Source of the DNA: Alistipes senegalensis JC50
GTDB taxonomy: Bacteria > Bacteroidota > Bacteroidia > Bacteroidales > Rikenellaceae
Direction: 5' to 3'
Assembly (NCBI RefSeq): GCF_025145645.1
Contig: NZ_CP102252.1
Location: 806,001-870,000, forward strand
Length of the DNA stretch: 64,000 bases
Positions 10,446 to 18,378 of this stretch are shown here, one piece after another; the stretch's first letter is position 1; every line of letters starts with the position of its first letter. The position numbers were made by a program, and so were the translations under genes. Under the pieces are notes generated by a model. The model saw only the letters and a program-made list of their open reading frames with translations. It had not been told where the DNA came from and ran no database searches.

Positions 10446-10453
10446 TATCTTTG
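10446..10453 (+). promoter_or_regulatory. Promoter -7 box (TATCTTTG) of the IS transposase
   Basis: TATCTTTG matches the Bacteroidota TAnnTTTG element and lies just before the ATG at 10458, inside the IS left end. Confidence 0.4.
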
Positions 10454-10457
10454 CCGT

Positions 10458-11274
10458 ATGAACAATCAAGACCTATTAGCCTTGGTGTAGTTAATTCTGC
10501 CATTAGAGATGCTTTCAAATTTTGAAGTGGTACGTGTAGAGGAAGAAGTCTCCCTAATTCGTATTTACCTTGACAAGGCTGTTAAGGAAGAATACAAGGA
10601 TAATCCCAATGTGGAATCCAAGGGTTTCTGCGATGCCGTGACCATTCGTGATTCCCCGATCCGAGACAAAGGCGTGGATTTGGTTGTCAGAAGGTGCAGA
10701 TGGTATGACAGACAGAGCAACCGGTATTTCAGGCACTTATACAAGGCAGCAAGAACCCATAGATGGGATGCCATTCAGGCCGATACGGATGCCAAAGAGG
10801 AGGCCAAATGCCTGAGGAAGACATACACCCCGGTCATACTTGCAAATGAGAATACGCACAAGTAGCTACTGGCACGTTGCAGATACCTGCTTTTCAAGTC
10901 TGCCGATAAATAGACGGAAAGTCAGAGGCAAAGGGCGTAGGTTCTCTTTGAAGTATATCCGGATTTGAAGAAAGTTTATTCATTCACGCATTCTCTTCTG
11001 ATAATATTCTCCAGAAGCACCATTAAAGACGCTGCGAGGCTGTCGCTTGTACGATGGTACAACAAAGTGGACGATTCCGGCTTCAAAAGCTTTAATGTCA
11101 TTGCTGCCACTTTGTACAAGCATTATGATGAGGTCTTGAATTTCTTTGTCAACAGAGCTACAAACACATTCGCAGAATCATTTAATGCTAAAATCAAAGC
11201 GTTTAGGACTTCGCTGAGAGGGGTGACGAATTATTAGGTTCTTACTCTCCAGACTTACAGGACTATATACTTAA
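10458..11274 (+). pseudogene. Transposase remnant, ISAon1 family (DDE type), internally deleted
   Basis: Reading from the ATG at 10458 gives MNNQDLLALV, a stop, then an N-terminal-region-like stretch (NFEVVRVEEEVSLIRIYLDK; SKGFCDAVTIRDSPIRDKGVDL). This is joined directly to a late part of the transposase (HRWDAIQADTDAKEEAKCLR), so the DDE catalytic core in between is missing. The same frame continues through TAG codons at 10863, 10911 and 10938 with recognisable transposase residues (LLARCRYLLFKSADK; ESQRQRA; VLFEVYPDLKKVYSFTHSL) to AESFNAKIKAFRTSLRGVTNY. A frameshift near 11235 then restores SRLTGLYT and a stop at 11272, just before the right inverted repeat. It cannot make active transposase. 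Confidence 0.85.
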
Positions 11275-11296
11275 TCCCTCAGAATTATCGGGGGCC

Positions 11297-11605
11297 TATT
11301 ACCGGGTCAAGGCTGACGTTGCGGAGTTTGTCCTCCGGGAGATCACTCGCATCGAGGCCGATCCAAAATTATCGCAGTTGCTCTCCAAGAAAAACAAGGA
11401 TGAGTGTGGGCATTTTCTGGAAAAAAGTTATCTTTGCCGTCCGAATTTTTTAATGCCGGAAACGGATACATGCCGCCGTTTTTAGTAAATTTTCCCGGTC
11501 GGAAAATTTTTCGTATCTTGCAGTAGGTTATTTGAAATGCGGTATTTCAGCGCAACAGACTGAAAACAAACCGTTGCCTTCTCGTTACCTATTCTTCTAT
11601 ACAAA
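11297..11605. other. Interval between IS remnant and terminator, no confident gene
   Basis: About 300 bases. A plus-strand frame is open to a stop at 11487 (KADVAEFVLREITRIEADPKL is part of it) with no credible start; it may be the tail of a gene cut by the insertion. A TATCTTTG box at 11429-11436 is followed by a small hairpin (AAACGG/CCGTTT, 11460-11481) and a second one (arms AAATTTTCC/GGAAAATTT, near 11487-11509). Nothing else is recognisable. Confidence 0.35.
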
Positions 11606-11639
11606 AATGTAACTACCTGATATATCAGGTAGTTACATT
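11601..11639 (-). terminator. 34-base perfect palindrome with U-tract, terminator of the pssA-porin-transglycosylase group
   Basis: AATGTAACTACCTGA at 11606-11620, a TATA centre, and the exact complement to 11639. On the minus strand it is followed by TTTTTG (11607-11602), as expected of an intrinsic terminator for the gene ending at 11695, though the stem is unusually A+T-rich. Confidence 0.65.
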
Positions 11640-11694
11640 ACTTTAATCCCATACCGGAAACGGACCCTGCCTTTAATCATACACCTGCCTGCGG

Positions 11695-12387
11695 TCACCT
11701 CCCGGCGACGCGGCAGTATCTGTCGTAACGTCCTATCACGTCGTTCACATAAGCCAGCGTCTGCCGGCTGCCGGTGAAACGTCCGCATTTGACCACTTCG
11801 CTCTCGTAATACGCGGGATCGGCTTTCAGACTGAGATAACGCGCCACGACCTCCCAAGAATCGGGATTCTCTCCGTCCAGCTTCGCCAGACGGCGCGCGT
11901 CGTTCACATGACCGACGCCGCTGTTGTACGACGCCAGGATGATGCTCATCCGGTCCTTCTCGGAGATGTCCTCGGGAAGGCAGAGCGTCGATGCGATCTT
12001 CGTCAACAGCTTGTTCGCCAGCCAGATATTGGTCTCCGGATTGGAAACCTCCGTCACGGGAACGTCGAACTGGCGTGCCACCGAAGGCATGATCTGCATC
12101 AGTCCGCGGGCCCCGCGGCGCGAGATGATGTCGGGTCTGAAGCGCGATTCGTGGTAGGCGATGGCGCTCATCAGCCGCCAGTCGTTGCCCTCCTGTTCGC
12201 TGATATGGCGGATCACATCGTCGTAAGCCGAGATGACGTAGCTGCCCTCGGGGAGCAGCGAACGGTTCATCGCCTCCATTCCGTTCGGCGCGCCGTCCGT
12301 CGCAGGTGCGGCGAACCGGGCGTTGAAGCCGTAGAAAGTGGTCAGAATGGTCAAGAACGCAAACGTTAATACGGTCTTTTTCAACAT
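11695..12387 (-). CDS. Lytic transglycosylase (SLT/GH23 domain)
   Basis: Cleaves the MurNAc-GlcNAc bond of peptidoglycan with formation of a 1,6-anhydro product. The 230-residue product has an N-terminal hydrophobic segment (residues 5-20) that may be a signal peptide or membrane anchor. The SLT domain shows AIAYHESRF with catalytic Glu80, SRRGARGLMQIMPSVARQF, TNIWLANKLL and ILASYNSGVGHVNDARRLA. It resembles the C-terminal catalytic part of MltF-type enzymes without the substrate-binding-protein half. It lies 44 bases downstream of the porin gene on the same strand. Confidence 0.92.
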   Translation of the reverse strand: MLKKTVLTFAFLTILTTFYGFNARFAAPATDGAPNGMEAMNRSLLPEGSYVISAYDDVIRHISEQEGNDWRLMSAIAYHESRFRPDIISRRGARGLMQIMPSVARQFDVPVTEVSNPETNIWLANKLLTKIASTLCLPEDISEKDRMSIILASYNSGVGHVNDARRLAKLDGENPDSWEVVARYLSLKADPAYYESEVVKCGRFTGSRQTLAYVNDVIGRYDRYCRVAGR

Positions 12388-12431
12388 AAAAGGTTGTTTT
12401 GCGGGCAGCTTACACCGCGCAGAACAGCACG

Positions 12432-14570
12432 CTAATCATAGAATCCCCACGAGATACCGATTTTGAACATGCCCGGATTCAGCGGATAACGAGCCGCCGA
12501 GAAATACTCTCCGTTACCGAACAGTCCCTTGTTCACATGCTGATATTTCAAGAATATCCGCATTCTCTTCCACTTCGCCATTGCGAAGGCGTCCACGTAG
12601 GGATAGTTCCCCACTTCGACCTCGCGCTGGTTGTAATACACCGACAGAGCCGGATTGTAACCGGGCGCATAATACCGCGTATTATAGCGTCCGTCCAGAC
12701 CGATCTGCAAGCGCAGCACGTCGCGCACGACCCAGAACTCGTAGTAATACGAAAGGAAGGCGCTCAAAAGCGGAACGGGTACGACATCCTGATCCGTACT
12801 CCACTGCAACAATACCCTGTTGTCCAAATGAAGTCCGCCCAAGCGGAAATCTTTGCGAGCATACACACTCGTGAGGCTGACGTTTCCGCCGTGCTGGGCG
12901 ACGTTGCTGTCCGACGCATAATAGATCTTGTCGGAGACGACTCCCTGCCATGCCCCCGCTTCGAAAGCGAAATCGGGGACCGAAAACTTGACCTCGAACC
13001 GAGTTTCATTCTCCTTGTCCAAAGGAGTGTTCCATATATAATGGTTCGAGAATAGATTCTCCTGCCAGTAGTTGGGCGAACGGCGGTCCATCGTGAACCG
13101 TCCTTCGAGAATCAGGGGGTGTCCGCGGAGGTAGCCTTTCAGCGCGAGGTGCGCGCCGATCGAAAGGTCTCCGCCTCTGTATCCCGACGGGTAGAATCTG
13201 AGATTCCCGTCCCAATCGACATACTTTTTTATCTTTCCGCTGACCGAGCCGTAAAAGAAGTAACTCGTCTTGTTGACCTTCGTGTACTTGCCCGTCAGGT
13301 AATCTTTCAGTTCGAACTGCGAGTAGGTGTGCATGTCGATGCCGACGCCGGCGTCGATCGTTCCCACCACCCCGTTTCGGTCCCAGGGCTGCGCCTGCAC
13401 GAAGAAGCGGTTCGAGACGACCCGTTCGTAGATCGAGTCGCGCGTCTCCGTGGGGTTGATGTACCAGTTGTCGTAGTAGCGGCCCTCTGCCGACACGTAG
13501 TTGCCGTTCTCGTCGCGGTGGTCGCGTTCGTTGGTATAGGGCTCGTTCCTGTCGGTGTAGACCTTGCTCCACGAACTGTACTCGAACGAGTGGCCTATAT
13601 AGACCGCCGAAAGGTTAGCCATCGAGAAATCGTGCTCGGTGAGCCGTTGCAGCGGAATGCCGTAGGACTGCGTGACGAAGAAGGCGTTGTTGCGGTAGAG
13701 GTTCTTGGCCTCGGCGTCGGCCAGCCGCATCGGAACGCCCGAGGGCATCTCGAAAACGGTGTCCGCAATGGCCCAGTTGCCGACCACGCCGCCGTTCTCC
13801 TGCTGCTCGATGTGGTTGTTGTAGTAACCCGCATGCACCGAGTAGCGCTTTCCGGTATGGCTGACGGCCACCGAGAGGTTGTGGTTCTTGGTCCGCGACC
13901 ACACATACTGCCCGCGCGTGCCCCGCGCCTTGTAATCGACGTTGAATCCCGTCGTCGGCGAGATGTTCTGCGCGTGCATGATGTTGAAATTCTCCTCGCG
14001 GAAACGCTTCTGCCCCGACTCGGCGTAGCTCATGCGGATGATCGGCTTCTTCGTGTTGTAGAAGGGCACGTTCTCCATGTTGTAGGTGTACGCATAGTAG
14101 GGACTCGCAAAACTGAAATCAAAGAACTGAGGCCGCCGGAAGTAGTTCAGCGGCAGCGACGTTTGCCCCAGGGCTCCCTGGGCGATGTCGCCCACCTCCT
14201 CCCGGTAGAACGGATAGTCGATCCGGTAATCGGTCAGCGTGGTGTCCAAAGGTCCGATCTCGACGCGGTTGAAATCGCGGCTCACGTGCCATTTGAAGTT
14301 GTTCAGCGCACGTATCGAGTCGTTGAACAGATAGGACTCCAGCGGCTTGCGGATCTTGCGCTCCTTCTTGGTCGTATCCTGCGGCTGCTCCCCCTCCTCG
14401 CCCTCGGGCTGTTCGAAAGGGTTGTTGCCGTAGAGATTTCCCGACTGGCCGTTCTGCTGGGCGCGCATCAGGGTCTTCGCATCGAAGCCCTGGCAACGCC
14501 CTGTCTGAGGCACTGCAAAAAACAGGCCGAACAGGAGCACCAGCAATATGCGATTCGAAAATCCCGACAT
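12432..14570 (-). CDS. Putative outer-membrane porin (Porin_10-like beta-barrel)
   Basis: A 712-residue outer-membrane beta-barrel. The ATG at 14570 is preferred because it gives a signal peptide (MSGFSNRILLVLLFGLFFAVPQTGRCQ); the frame's earlier start at 14642 overlaps the pssA end. After a linker with an acidic stretch (EQPEGEEGEQPQD) come many alternating aromatic strands (FFDFSFASPYYAYTYNMENV; RFEVKFSVPDFAFEAGAW; LLSAFLSYYYEFWVV), and it ends in NPGMFKIGISWGFYD. The pattern matches the putative-porin family of Bacteroidota; the transported substrate is unknown. Confidence 0.85.
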   Translation of the reverse strand: MSGFSNRILLVLLFGLFFAVPQTGRCQGFDAKTLMRAQQNGQSGNLYGNNPFEQPEGEEGEQPQDTTKKERKIRKPLESYLFNDSIRALNNFKWHVSRDFNRVEIGPLDTTLTDYRIDYPFYREEVGDIAQGALGQTSLPLNYFRRPQFFDFSFASPYYAYTYNMENVPFYNTKKPIIRMSYAESGQKRFREENFNIMHAQNISPTTGFNVDYKARGTRGQYVWSRTKNHNLSVAVSHTGKRYSVHAGYYNNHIEQQENGGVVGNWAIADTVFEMPSGVPMRLADAEAKNLYRNNAFFVTQSYGIPLQRLTEHDFSMANLSAVYIGHSFEYSSWSKVYTDRNEPYTNERDHRDENGNYVSAEGRYYDNWYINPTETRDSIYERVVSNRFFVQAQPWDRNGVVGTIDAGVGIDMHTYSQFELKDYLTGKYTKVNKTSYFFYGSVSGKIKKYVDWDGNLRFYPSGYRGGDLSIGAHLALKGYLRGHPLILEGRFTMDRRSPNYWQENLFSNHYIWNTPLDKENETRFEVKFSVPDFAFEAGAWQGVVSDKIYYASDSNVAQHGGNVSLTSVYARKDFRLGGLHLDNRVLLQWSTDQDVVPVPLLSAFLSYYYEFWVVRDVLRLQIGLDGRYNTRYYAPGYNPALSVYYNQREVEVGNYPYVDAFAMAKWKRMRIFLKYQHVNKGLFGNGEYFSAARYPLNPGMFKIGISWGFYD

Positions 14571-14625
14571 ATCCAACCTAAAGAGCGGAAATCCGCGACA
14601 AAGGTAATTAAAATTTTTTAATAAA

Positions 14626-15345
14626 CTATTCGGCTTTCCCACAGCCGTTTGCCCGGCAGGCGAACCCCCGGACGAGCGAAATCAGGACGTAAAGCACGAT
14701 GATCAGCGGCACGGCGTATCCGCGCAGGACGACCGCCATCGCGGCGCTGACGAGAATGAACGTATAGCGCAAACCATTCCCCTTCCAGCCGAATCCGTGG
14801 AATTTGAGGGCGAACATCCTCACGTCCGAGATCATCAGCAGCCCCACGACCACGGCCACGGCCAACACCGTCTCGCGCAGGAGCGTCAGCCCGTAACACT
14901 CGGCCAGCATACCGAGCGAGGCGCAGAGCATCGCGGCGGCCGGCGAAGGCAGTCCGCAGAACTCCGTGCGCTGCGTGTCGTCGATGTTGAATTTCGCCAG
15001 CCGCAGCGCAGCAAAGGCCGTGAAGGCGAAGACGACGAGCCCGAGGGCCCCCTCCGGCAGCCAGACGCCCGGCATCCGCTGATAGAGGACGTACATCGCG
15101 GCGGCGGGCGCGAACCCGAAGGTGATGTCGTCGGCCAGCGAATCCAGTTGTAGCCCGATGGGCGAACTCTGGTCGAGCAGGCGCGCCGTGAAGCCGTCGA
15201 AAAAGTCGAACACGGCAGCCAGGATCATCAGCCCGAAAGCCAGCGTCAAGTTGCCCCAGACCAGCGCGGCGACCGCTGCGACCGAACCGCAGAGCAGGTT
15301 CGAAAGGGTCAGCAGGTTGGGTATGGTGAAGAATTTGATTTTCAT
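14626..15345 (-). CDS. pssA: CDP-diacylglycerol--serine O-phosphatidyltransferase
   Basis: Makes phosphatidylserine from CDP-diacylglycerol and serine in the inner membrane, the first step towards phosphatidylethanolamine. The CDP-alcohol phosphatidyltransferase signature is complete: Asp50-Gly51, Ala54-Arg55, Gly64, Asp68 and Asp72 in DGFTARLLDQSSPIGLQLDS followed by LAD. Several hydrophobic helices follow. The start at 15345 (MKIKFFTIPNLLTLSNLLCG) fits the family; an upstream ATG at 15381 falls in the promoter. The porin gene follows after 55 bases. Confidence 0.93.
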   Translation of the reverse strand: MKIKFFTIPNLLTLSNLLCGSVAAVAALVWGNLTLAFGLMILAAVFDFFDGFTARLLDQSSPIGLQLDSLADDITFGFAPAAAMYVLYQRMPGVWLPEGALGLVVFAFTAFAALRLAKFNIDDTQRTEFCGLPSPAAAMLCASLGMLAECYGLTLLRETVLAVAVVVGLLMISDVRMFALKFHGFGWKGNGLRYTFILVSAAMAVVLRGYAVPLIIVLYVLISLVRGFACRANGCGKAE

Positions 15346-15378
15346 TGCCGGGTCGAAAATTAATTTTCCAATAGGCGG

Positions 15379-15386
15379 CAAAGTTA
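15379..15386 (-). promoter_or_regulatory. Promoter -7 box (TAACTTTG) of pssA
   Basis: TAACTTTG on the minus strand, 34 bases before the pssA start. It lies only 12 bases from the divergent box of the manC promoter. Confidence 0.6.
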
Positions 15387-15398
15387 CTAAAATATTTT

Positions 15399-15406
15399 TA
15401 TCTTTG
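15399..15406 (+). promoter_or_regulatory. Promoter -7 box (TATCTTTG) of manC
   Basis: TATCTTTG 26 bases before the manC ATG. With the facing pssA box it makes a very compact divergent promoter whose upstream elements must overlap. Confidence 0.65.
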
Positions 15407-15431
15407 TCGAACTTAACTCCATATAATAACT

Positions 15432-16505
15432 ATGGCAAGCAATAAATATTGTGTCATCATGGCGGGCGGCATCGGATCGCGTTTCTGGCCCAAAAGCCGG
15501 CAGTCGATGCCCAAACAGTTCCTCGATATTCTGGGAACGGGGAAATCCTTTATCCGCCACACGTACGAACGCTTCGCAAAAATCGTCCCGCCGGAGAATT
15601 TTCTGGTGGTGACGAACGACAAATACAAGAAACTGGTGCTGGAACACATTCCGGAGATCGGCGAAAAACAGGTGCTCTGCGAGCCCGTGGGCCGCAACAC
15701 CGCCCCCTGCGTGGCCTATGCGGCCTATACGCTGATGAAGCGCAATCCCGACGCCGAAATGATCGTCACCCCGGCGGACCACCTGATCCTCAACGAAGAC
15801 GACTTCCGGGAGATCATCGCCGAATGTCTCGCTTTCGCATCGGAGCACAACGCGCTGATGACCGTGGGCATCAAACCCACGCGCCCCGACACGGGCTACG
15901 GCTACATCCAGGTCTCGGACAACCGCCCCATCAGCAAGGTCAAGTGCTTCACCGAAAAGCCCGACCTCGAACTGGCGCAGGTGTTCCTGCAATCGGGCGA
16001 ATTCTACTGGAACTCGGGAATCTTCGTGTGGACCGTGCGCGCGATCGTCGAGGCTTTCGAGAAATACCTTCCCGAGCACCACGCGATGTTCAGCGGCGTG
16101 ATGCGCGCCATCGGCACCGACGCCGAGCGCAACGTGCTGGAAATCGCCTATTCGGAGTGCCGCGCCATCTCGATCGACTACGGCATCATGGAGAAGGCCG
16201 ACAACGTCTACGTCCGCTGCGGGGAGTTCGGCTGGAGCGATGTCGGGACGTGGGGCTCGGTCTACCAGCACTCGCGCAAGGACCGCTACGCCAACGCCAT
16301 TCCCGAGAAGGGGTGCTACCTCTACGACACGCGCTCGTCGATCGTCTCGCTGCCGAAGGAGAAGATCGCCGTCATCAGCGGCCTGAAAGAGTACATCGTC
16401 GTCGATACGGACGACGTGCTGCTGATCTGCCCCCGCGCCGAGGAGCAGAACATCAAGAAATTCATCGACGAAGTGAAATTCAACAACGGCGACAAGCACA
16501 TCTGA
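15432..16505 (+). CDS. manC: Mannose-1-phosphate guanylyltransferase
   Basis: Forms GDP-mannose from mannose 1-phosphate and GTP, the donor for mannose, fucose and rhamnose in surface glycans. The nucleotidyltransferase signature AGGIGSRFWPKSR (residues 11-23) is followed by PKQF, CEPVGRNTAPC, VTPADHLI, CFTEKPD, NSGIFVW and EFGWSDVGTWGS. At 357 residues it is the short form without the C-terminal phosphomannose-isomerase domain of AlgA-type proteins. Confidence 0.94.
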   Translation: MASNKYCVIMAGGIGSRFWPKSRQSMPKQFLDILGTGKSFIRHTYERFAKIVPPENFLVVTNDKYKKLVLEHIPEIGEKQVLCEPVGRNTAPCVAYAAYTLMKRNPDAEMIVTPADHLILNEDDFREIIAECLAFASEHNALMTVGIKPTRPDTGYGYIQVSDNRPISKVKCFTEKPDLELAQVFLQSGEFYWNSGIFVWTVRAIVEAFEKYLPEHHAMFSGVMRAIGTDAERNVLEIAYSECRAISIDYGIMEKADNVYVRCGEFGWSDVGTWGSVYQHSRKDRYANAIPEKGCYLYDTRSSIVSLPKEKIAVISGLKEYIVVDTDDVLLICPRAEEQNIKKFIDEVKFNNGDKHI

Positions 16506-16544
16506 TCCCGGATCAGATATGCCGTCGTCGCACCACCCATCCCC

Positions 16545-16577
16545 GGAGGCGGTCTGCGACCGTCCTCCATTTATTTT
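16545..16577 (+). terminator. Probable terminator after manC
   Basis: Hairpin GGAGG-CGGTC / GACCGTCCTCC with a one-base bulge (16545-16568), followed by ATTTATTTTTC just before murF. Confidence 0.5.
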
Positions 16578-16586
16578 TCACCAGCC

Positions 16587-17834
16587 ATGAGCGAACTTTA
16601 CGACCTCTTCCTGAAACACCCCCGCATCTCGACCGACACCCGGAAGATCGAGCCCGATTCGATATTCTTCGCCCTGCGGGGCACCAACTTCGACGGCAAC
16701 CGCTTCGTCGCGGAGGCGCTTGAGAAAGGCGCCGCCTTCGCCGTTTCCGACGACGCCGGTGCGGCGGCCGCCGACGAACGCATCCTCTATGCCGGGGACA
16801 CGCTGCAAGCCCTTCAGGAGCTGGCCCGGGAACACCGCCGGGCGCTGGGCATCCCCATCCTCGCCATCTCGGGCAGCAGCGGCAAAACCACCACCAAGGA
16901 GCTCGTCAGCCGCGTATTGGGCGAACGGTTCGCGGTCTGCGCCACGCGCGGCAATCTCAACAACCATATCGGCGTTCCGCTGACGCTGCTTTCGATGACC
17001 CGCGACACGGAATTCGGCGTGGTGGAGATGGGCGCGAGCGCCTGCGGCGAACTGGCCCTGCTGACCTCCGTCGCCGAACCCGGCTACGGCATTCTGACCA
17101 ACATCGGACGGGCGCATCTCGCAGGTTTCGGAGGACCCGAGGGAATCCGCCGGGGCAAGGGAGAGTTGTTCGACTATCTCGCCGCGAACGGCGGCCGCGC
17201 CTTCGTGCCGTCCGACGACCGGGTGCTGACGGAGATGGCCGCCGAACGCGATTCGCTGGCTGCGGAATACTATCCCGTCTCGCTGGCCGACGGCATGGAG
17301 AACCACCTCGAAGGGGCCTACAACCGCTACAACATCGCCGCCGCGGTAGCCGTGGGACGCTATTTCGGCATTCCCGACGAACGCATCCGCCGCGCCATAG
17401 CCGGCTACGTCCCCGACAACAACCGTTCGCAGCGCACCGAGACGGCCCGCAACACGCTCGTCATCGACTGCTACAACGCCAACCCGCTGAGTATGCGGCT
17501 GGCCGTCGAAAGTTTCCTCGCCGAACCGCTCGGCCGGCGGCAGCGCCGGGTGCTGATCCTGGGCGACATGCTCGAACTGGGCGAATGGTCCGCGCACGAG
17601 CACACGGAGATCATCCGCCAGGCGGCGCAGTCTCCCGACGCCGAGCTGCTGCTCGTCGGCAGCGAATTCACGCAAGCCTGCGCCTCGCTCCCCGAAAAAC
17701 CGGCCCGCACGACCCTCTGCCCCACGCGCGAAGAGCTGCTTTCGCGGCTGCGGCTCTCCCCCGTCGAAAACGCCCTCGTGCTGCTCAAAGGCTCGCGCGG
17801 CATCGGGCTGGAGAAGGCGATCCCCGAACTCTGA
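16587..17834 (+). CDS. murF: UDP-N-acetylmuramoyl-tripeptide--D-alanyl-D-alanine ligase
   Basis: Adds D-Ala-D-Ala to the UDP-MurNAc-tripeptide, the last cytoplasmic step in making the peptidoglycan monomer. The product has 415 residues. The N-terminal MurF domain (ISTDTRKIEPDSIFFALRG) is followed by the ATP P-loop SGSSGKTT (95-102), the metal-binding region (EFGVVEMGAS, TNIGRAHLAGFG) and a C-terminal domain (VIDCYNANPLSM, ILGDMLELGEWS). It sits away from the usual mur cluster, here next to manC. Confidence 0.95.
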   Translation: MSELYDLFLKHPRISTDTRKIEPDSIFFALRGTNFDGNRFVAEALEKGAAFAVSDDAGAAAADERILYAGDTLQALQELAREHRRALGIPILAISGSSGKTTTKELVSRVLGERFAVCATRGNLNNHIGVPLTLLSMTRDTEFGVVEMGASACGELALLTSVAEPGYGILTNIGRAHLAGFGGPEGIRRGKGELFDYLAANGGRAFVPSDDRVLTEMAAERDSLAAEYYPVSLADGMENHLEGAYNRYNIAAAVAVGRYFGIPDERIRRAIAGYVPDNNRSQRTETARNTLVIDCYNANPLSMRLAVESFLAEPLGRRQRRVLILGDMLELGEWSAHEHTEIIRQAAQSPDAELLLVGSEFTQACASLPEKPARTTLCPTREELLSRLRLSPVENALVLLKGSRGIGLEKAIPEL

Positions 17835-17904
17835 ATCCCCCGCCCCGCCCGAAAGGCGGGCGTCCGGAGCGGCGGCAGACCGCGACGGCACAGCACAAAT
17901 ACCC

Positions 17905-17931
17905 GCCCCGTGCAATCGCCGGGGCTTTTTT
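17905..17931 (+). terminator. Intrinsic terminator after murF
   Basis: GCCCCG (17905-17910) pairs with CGGGGC (17920-17925), followed directly by six T residues. Confidence 0.75.
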
Positions 17932-17955
17932 CGGCTTATTTCGAAATTATTTTGT

Positions 17956-17963
17956 TATTTTTG
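17956..17963 (+). promoter_or_regulatory. Promoter -7 box (TATTTTTG) of the MazG-like gene
   Basis: TATTTTTG 27 bases before the ATG at 17991, and just after the murF terminator. Confidence 0.6.
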
Positions 17964-17990
17964 CCTGTTGTAAACCTTCAAATCAAAGCT

Positions 17991-18317
17991 ATGACACTCA
18001 ACGAATACCAGCAGCACGCCCTCGAAACGGCCATCTATCCCAACGAACGCCGCATCATCTACCCCACGCTCGGGCTCACGGGCGAAGCGGGCGAAGTCGC
18101 CGACAAGGTGAAGAAAGTGATCCGCGACGGACACGAGGAGTTCACCCCCGAAAAGAGACTCGAAATCGTCAAGGAGATCGGCGACGTGCTGTGGTACTGC
18201 GCCACGCTCTCGCGCGACCTGGGCTACGAACTCGAAGAGGTGGCGCAGATGAACGTCGAAAAACTCCGCTCGCGCATGCAGCGCAACCACATCTCGGGCA
18301 GCGGCGACAACAGGTAA
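17991..18317 (+). CDS. MazG-like nucleoside triphosphate pyrophosphohydrolase
   Basis: Small all-alpha NTP pyrophosphohydrolase that hydrolyses (d)NTPs to monophosphates, probably for nucleotide-pool cleaning. The 108-residue product shows the MazG metal-binding pattern: GLTGEAGEVADKVKK (EExxE-type helix) and IVKEIGDVLWYCATL (ExxD helix). The start at 17991 (MTLNEYQQHAL) is chosen because it follows a promoter box; an upstream in-frame start at 17910 lies in the murF terminator. The exact nucleotide substrate cannot be read from the sequence. Confidence 0.88.
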   Translation: MTLNEYQQHALETAIYPNERRIIYPTLGLTGEAGEVADKVKKVIRDGHEEFTPEKRLEIVKEIGDVLWYCATLSRDLGYELEEVAQMNVEKLRSRMQRNHISGSGDNR

Positions 18318-18340
18318 TCTTTCGGCGACACCGAAAGATT
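18316..18340 (+). terminator. Hairpin at the stop of the MazG-like gene
   Basis: AATCTTTCGG (18316-18325) and CCGAAAGATT (18331-18340) form a perfect 10-base stem with a 5-base loop, starting within the stop codon. No T-tract follows, so it may stabilise or attenuate the mRNA rather than terminate it. Confidence 0.4.
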
Positions 18341-18378
18341 GCGATTAAAAATTCAAAATTCAGCATTCACAACTACAC

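Larger units (their letters stand above)
10393..11296 (+). mobile_element. Decayed insertion sequence, ISAon1-type
   Basis: A remnant bounded by imperfect terminal inverted repeats: left end at 10393-10415 (GGGCACACCCGATAAA and onward) and right end at 11276-11296 (CCCTCAGAATTATCGGG), which match best in the shared CCGATAA/TTATCGG core. Between them is a transposase frame with several stops, an internal deletion and a final frameshift. At about 0.9 kb it is shorter than an intact element with two transposase parts would be. Confidence 0.7.

Noticed and set aside
11429..11483. Very short transcript: TATCTTTG box followed by an AAACGG/CCGTTT hairpin
   Set aside because: Only about 45 bases separate box and hairpin, the stem has 6 pairs, and no -33 element is seen. 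Chance is a sufficient explanation in this disturbed region.
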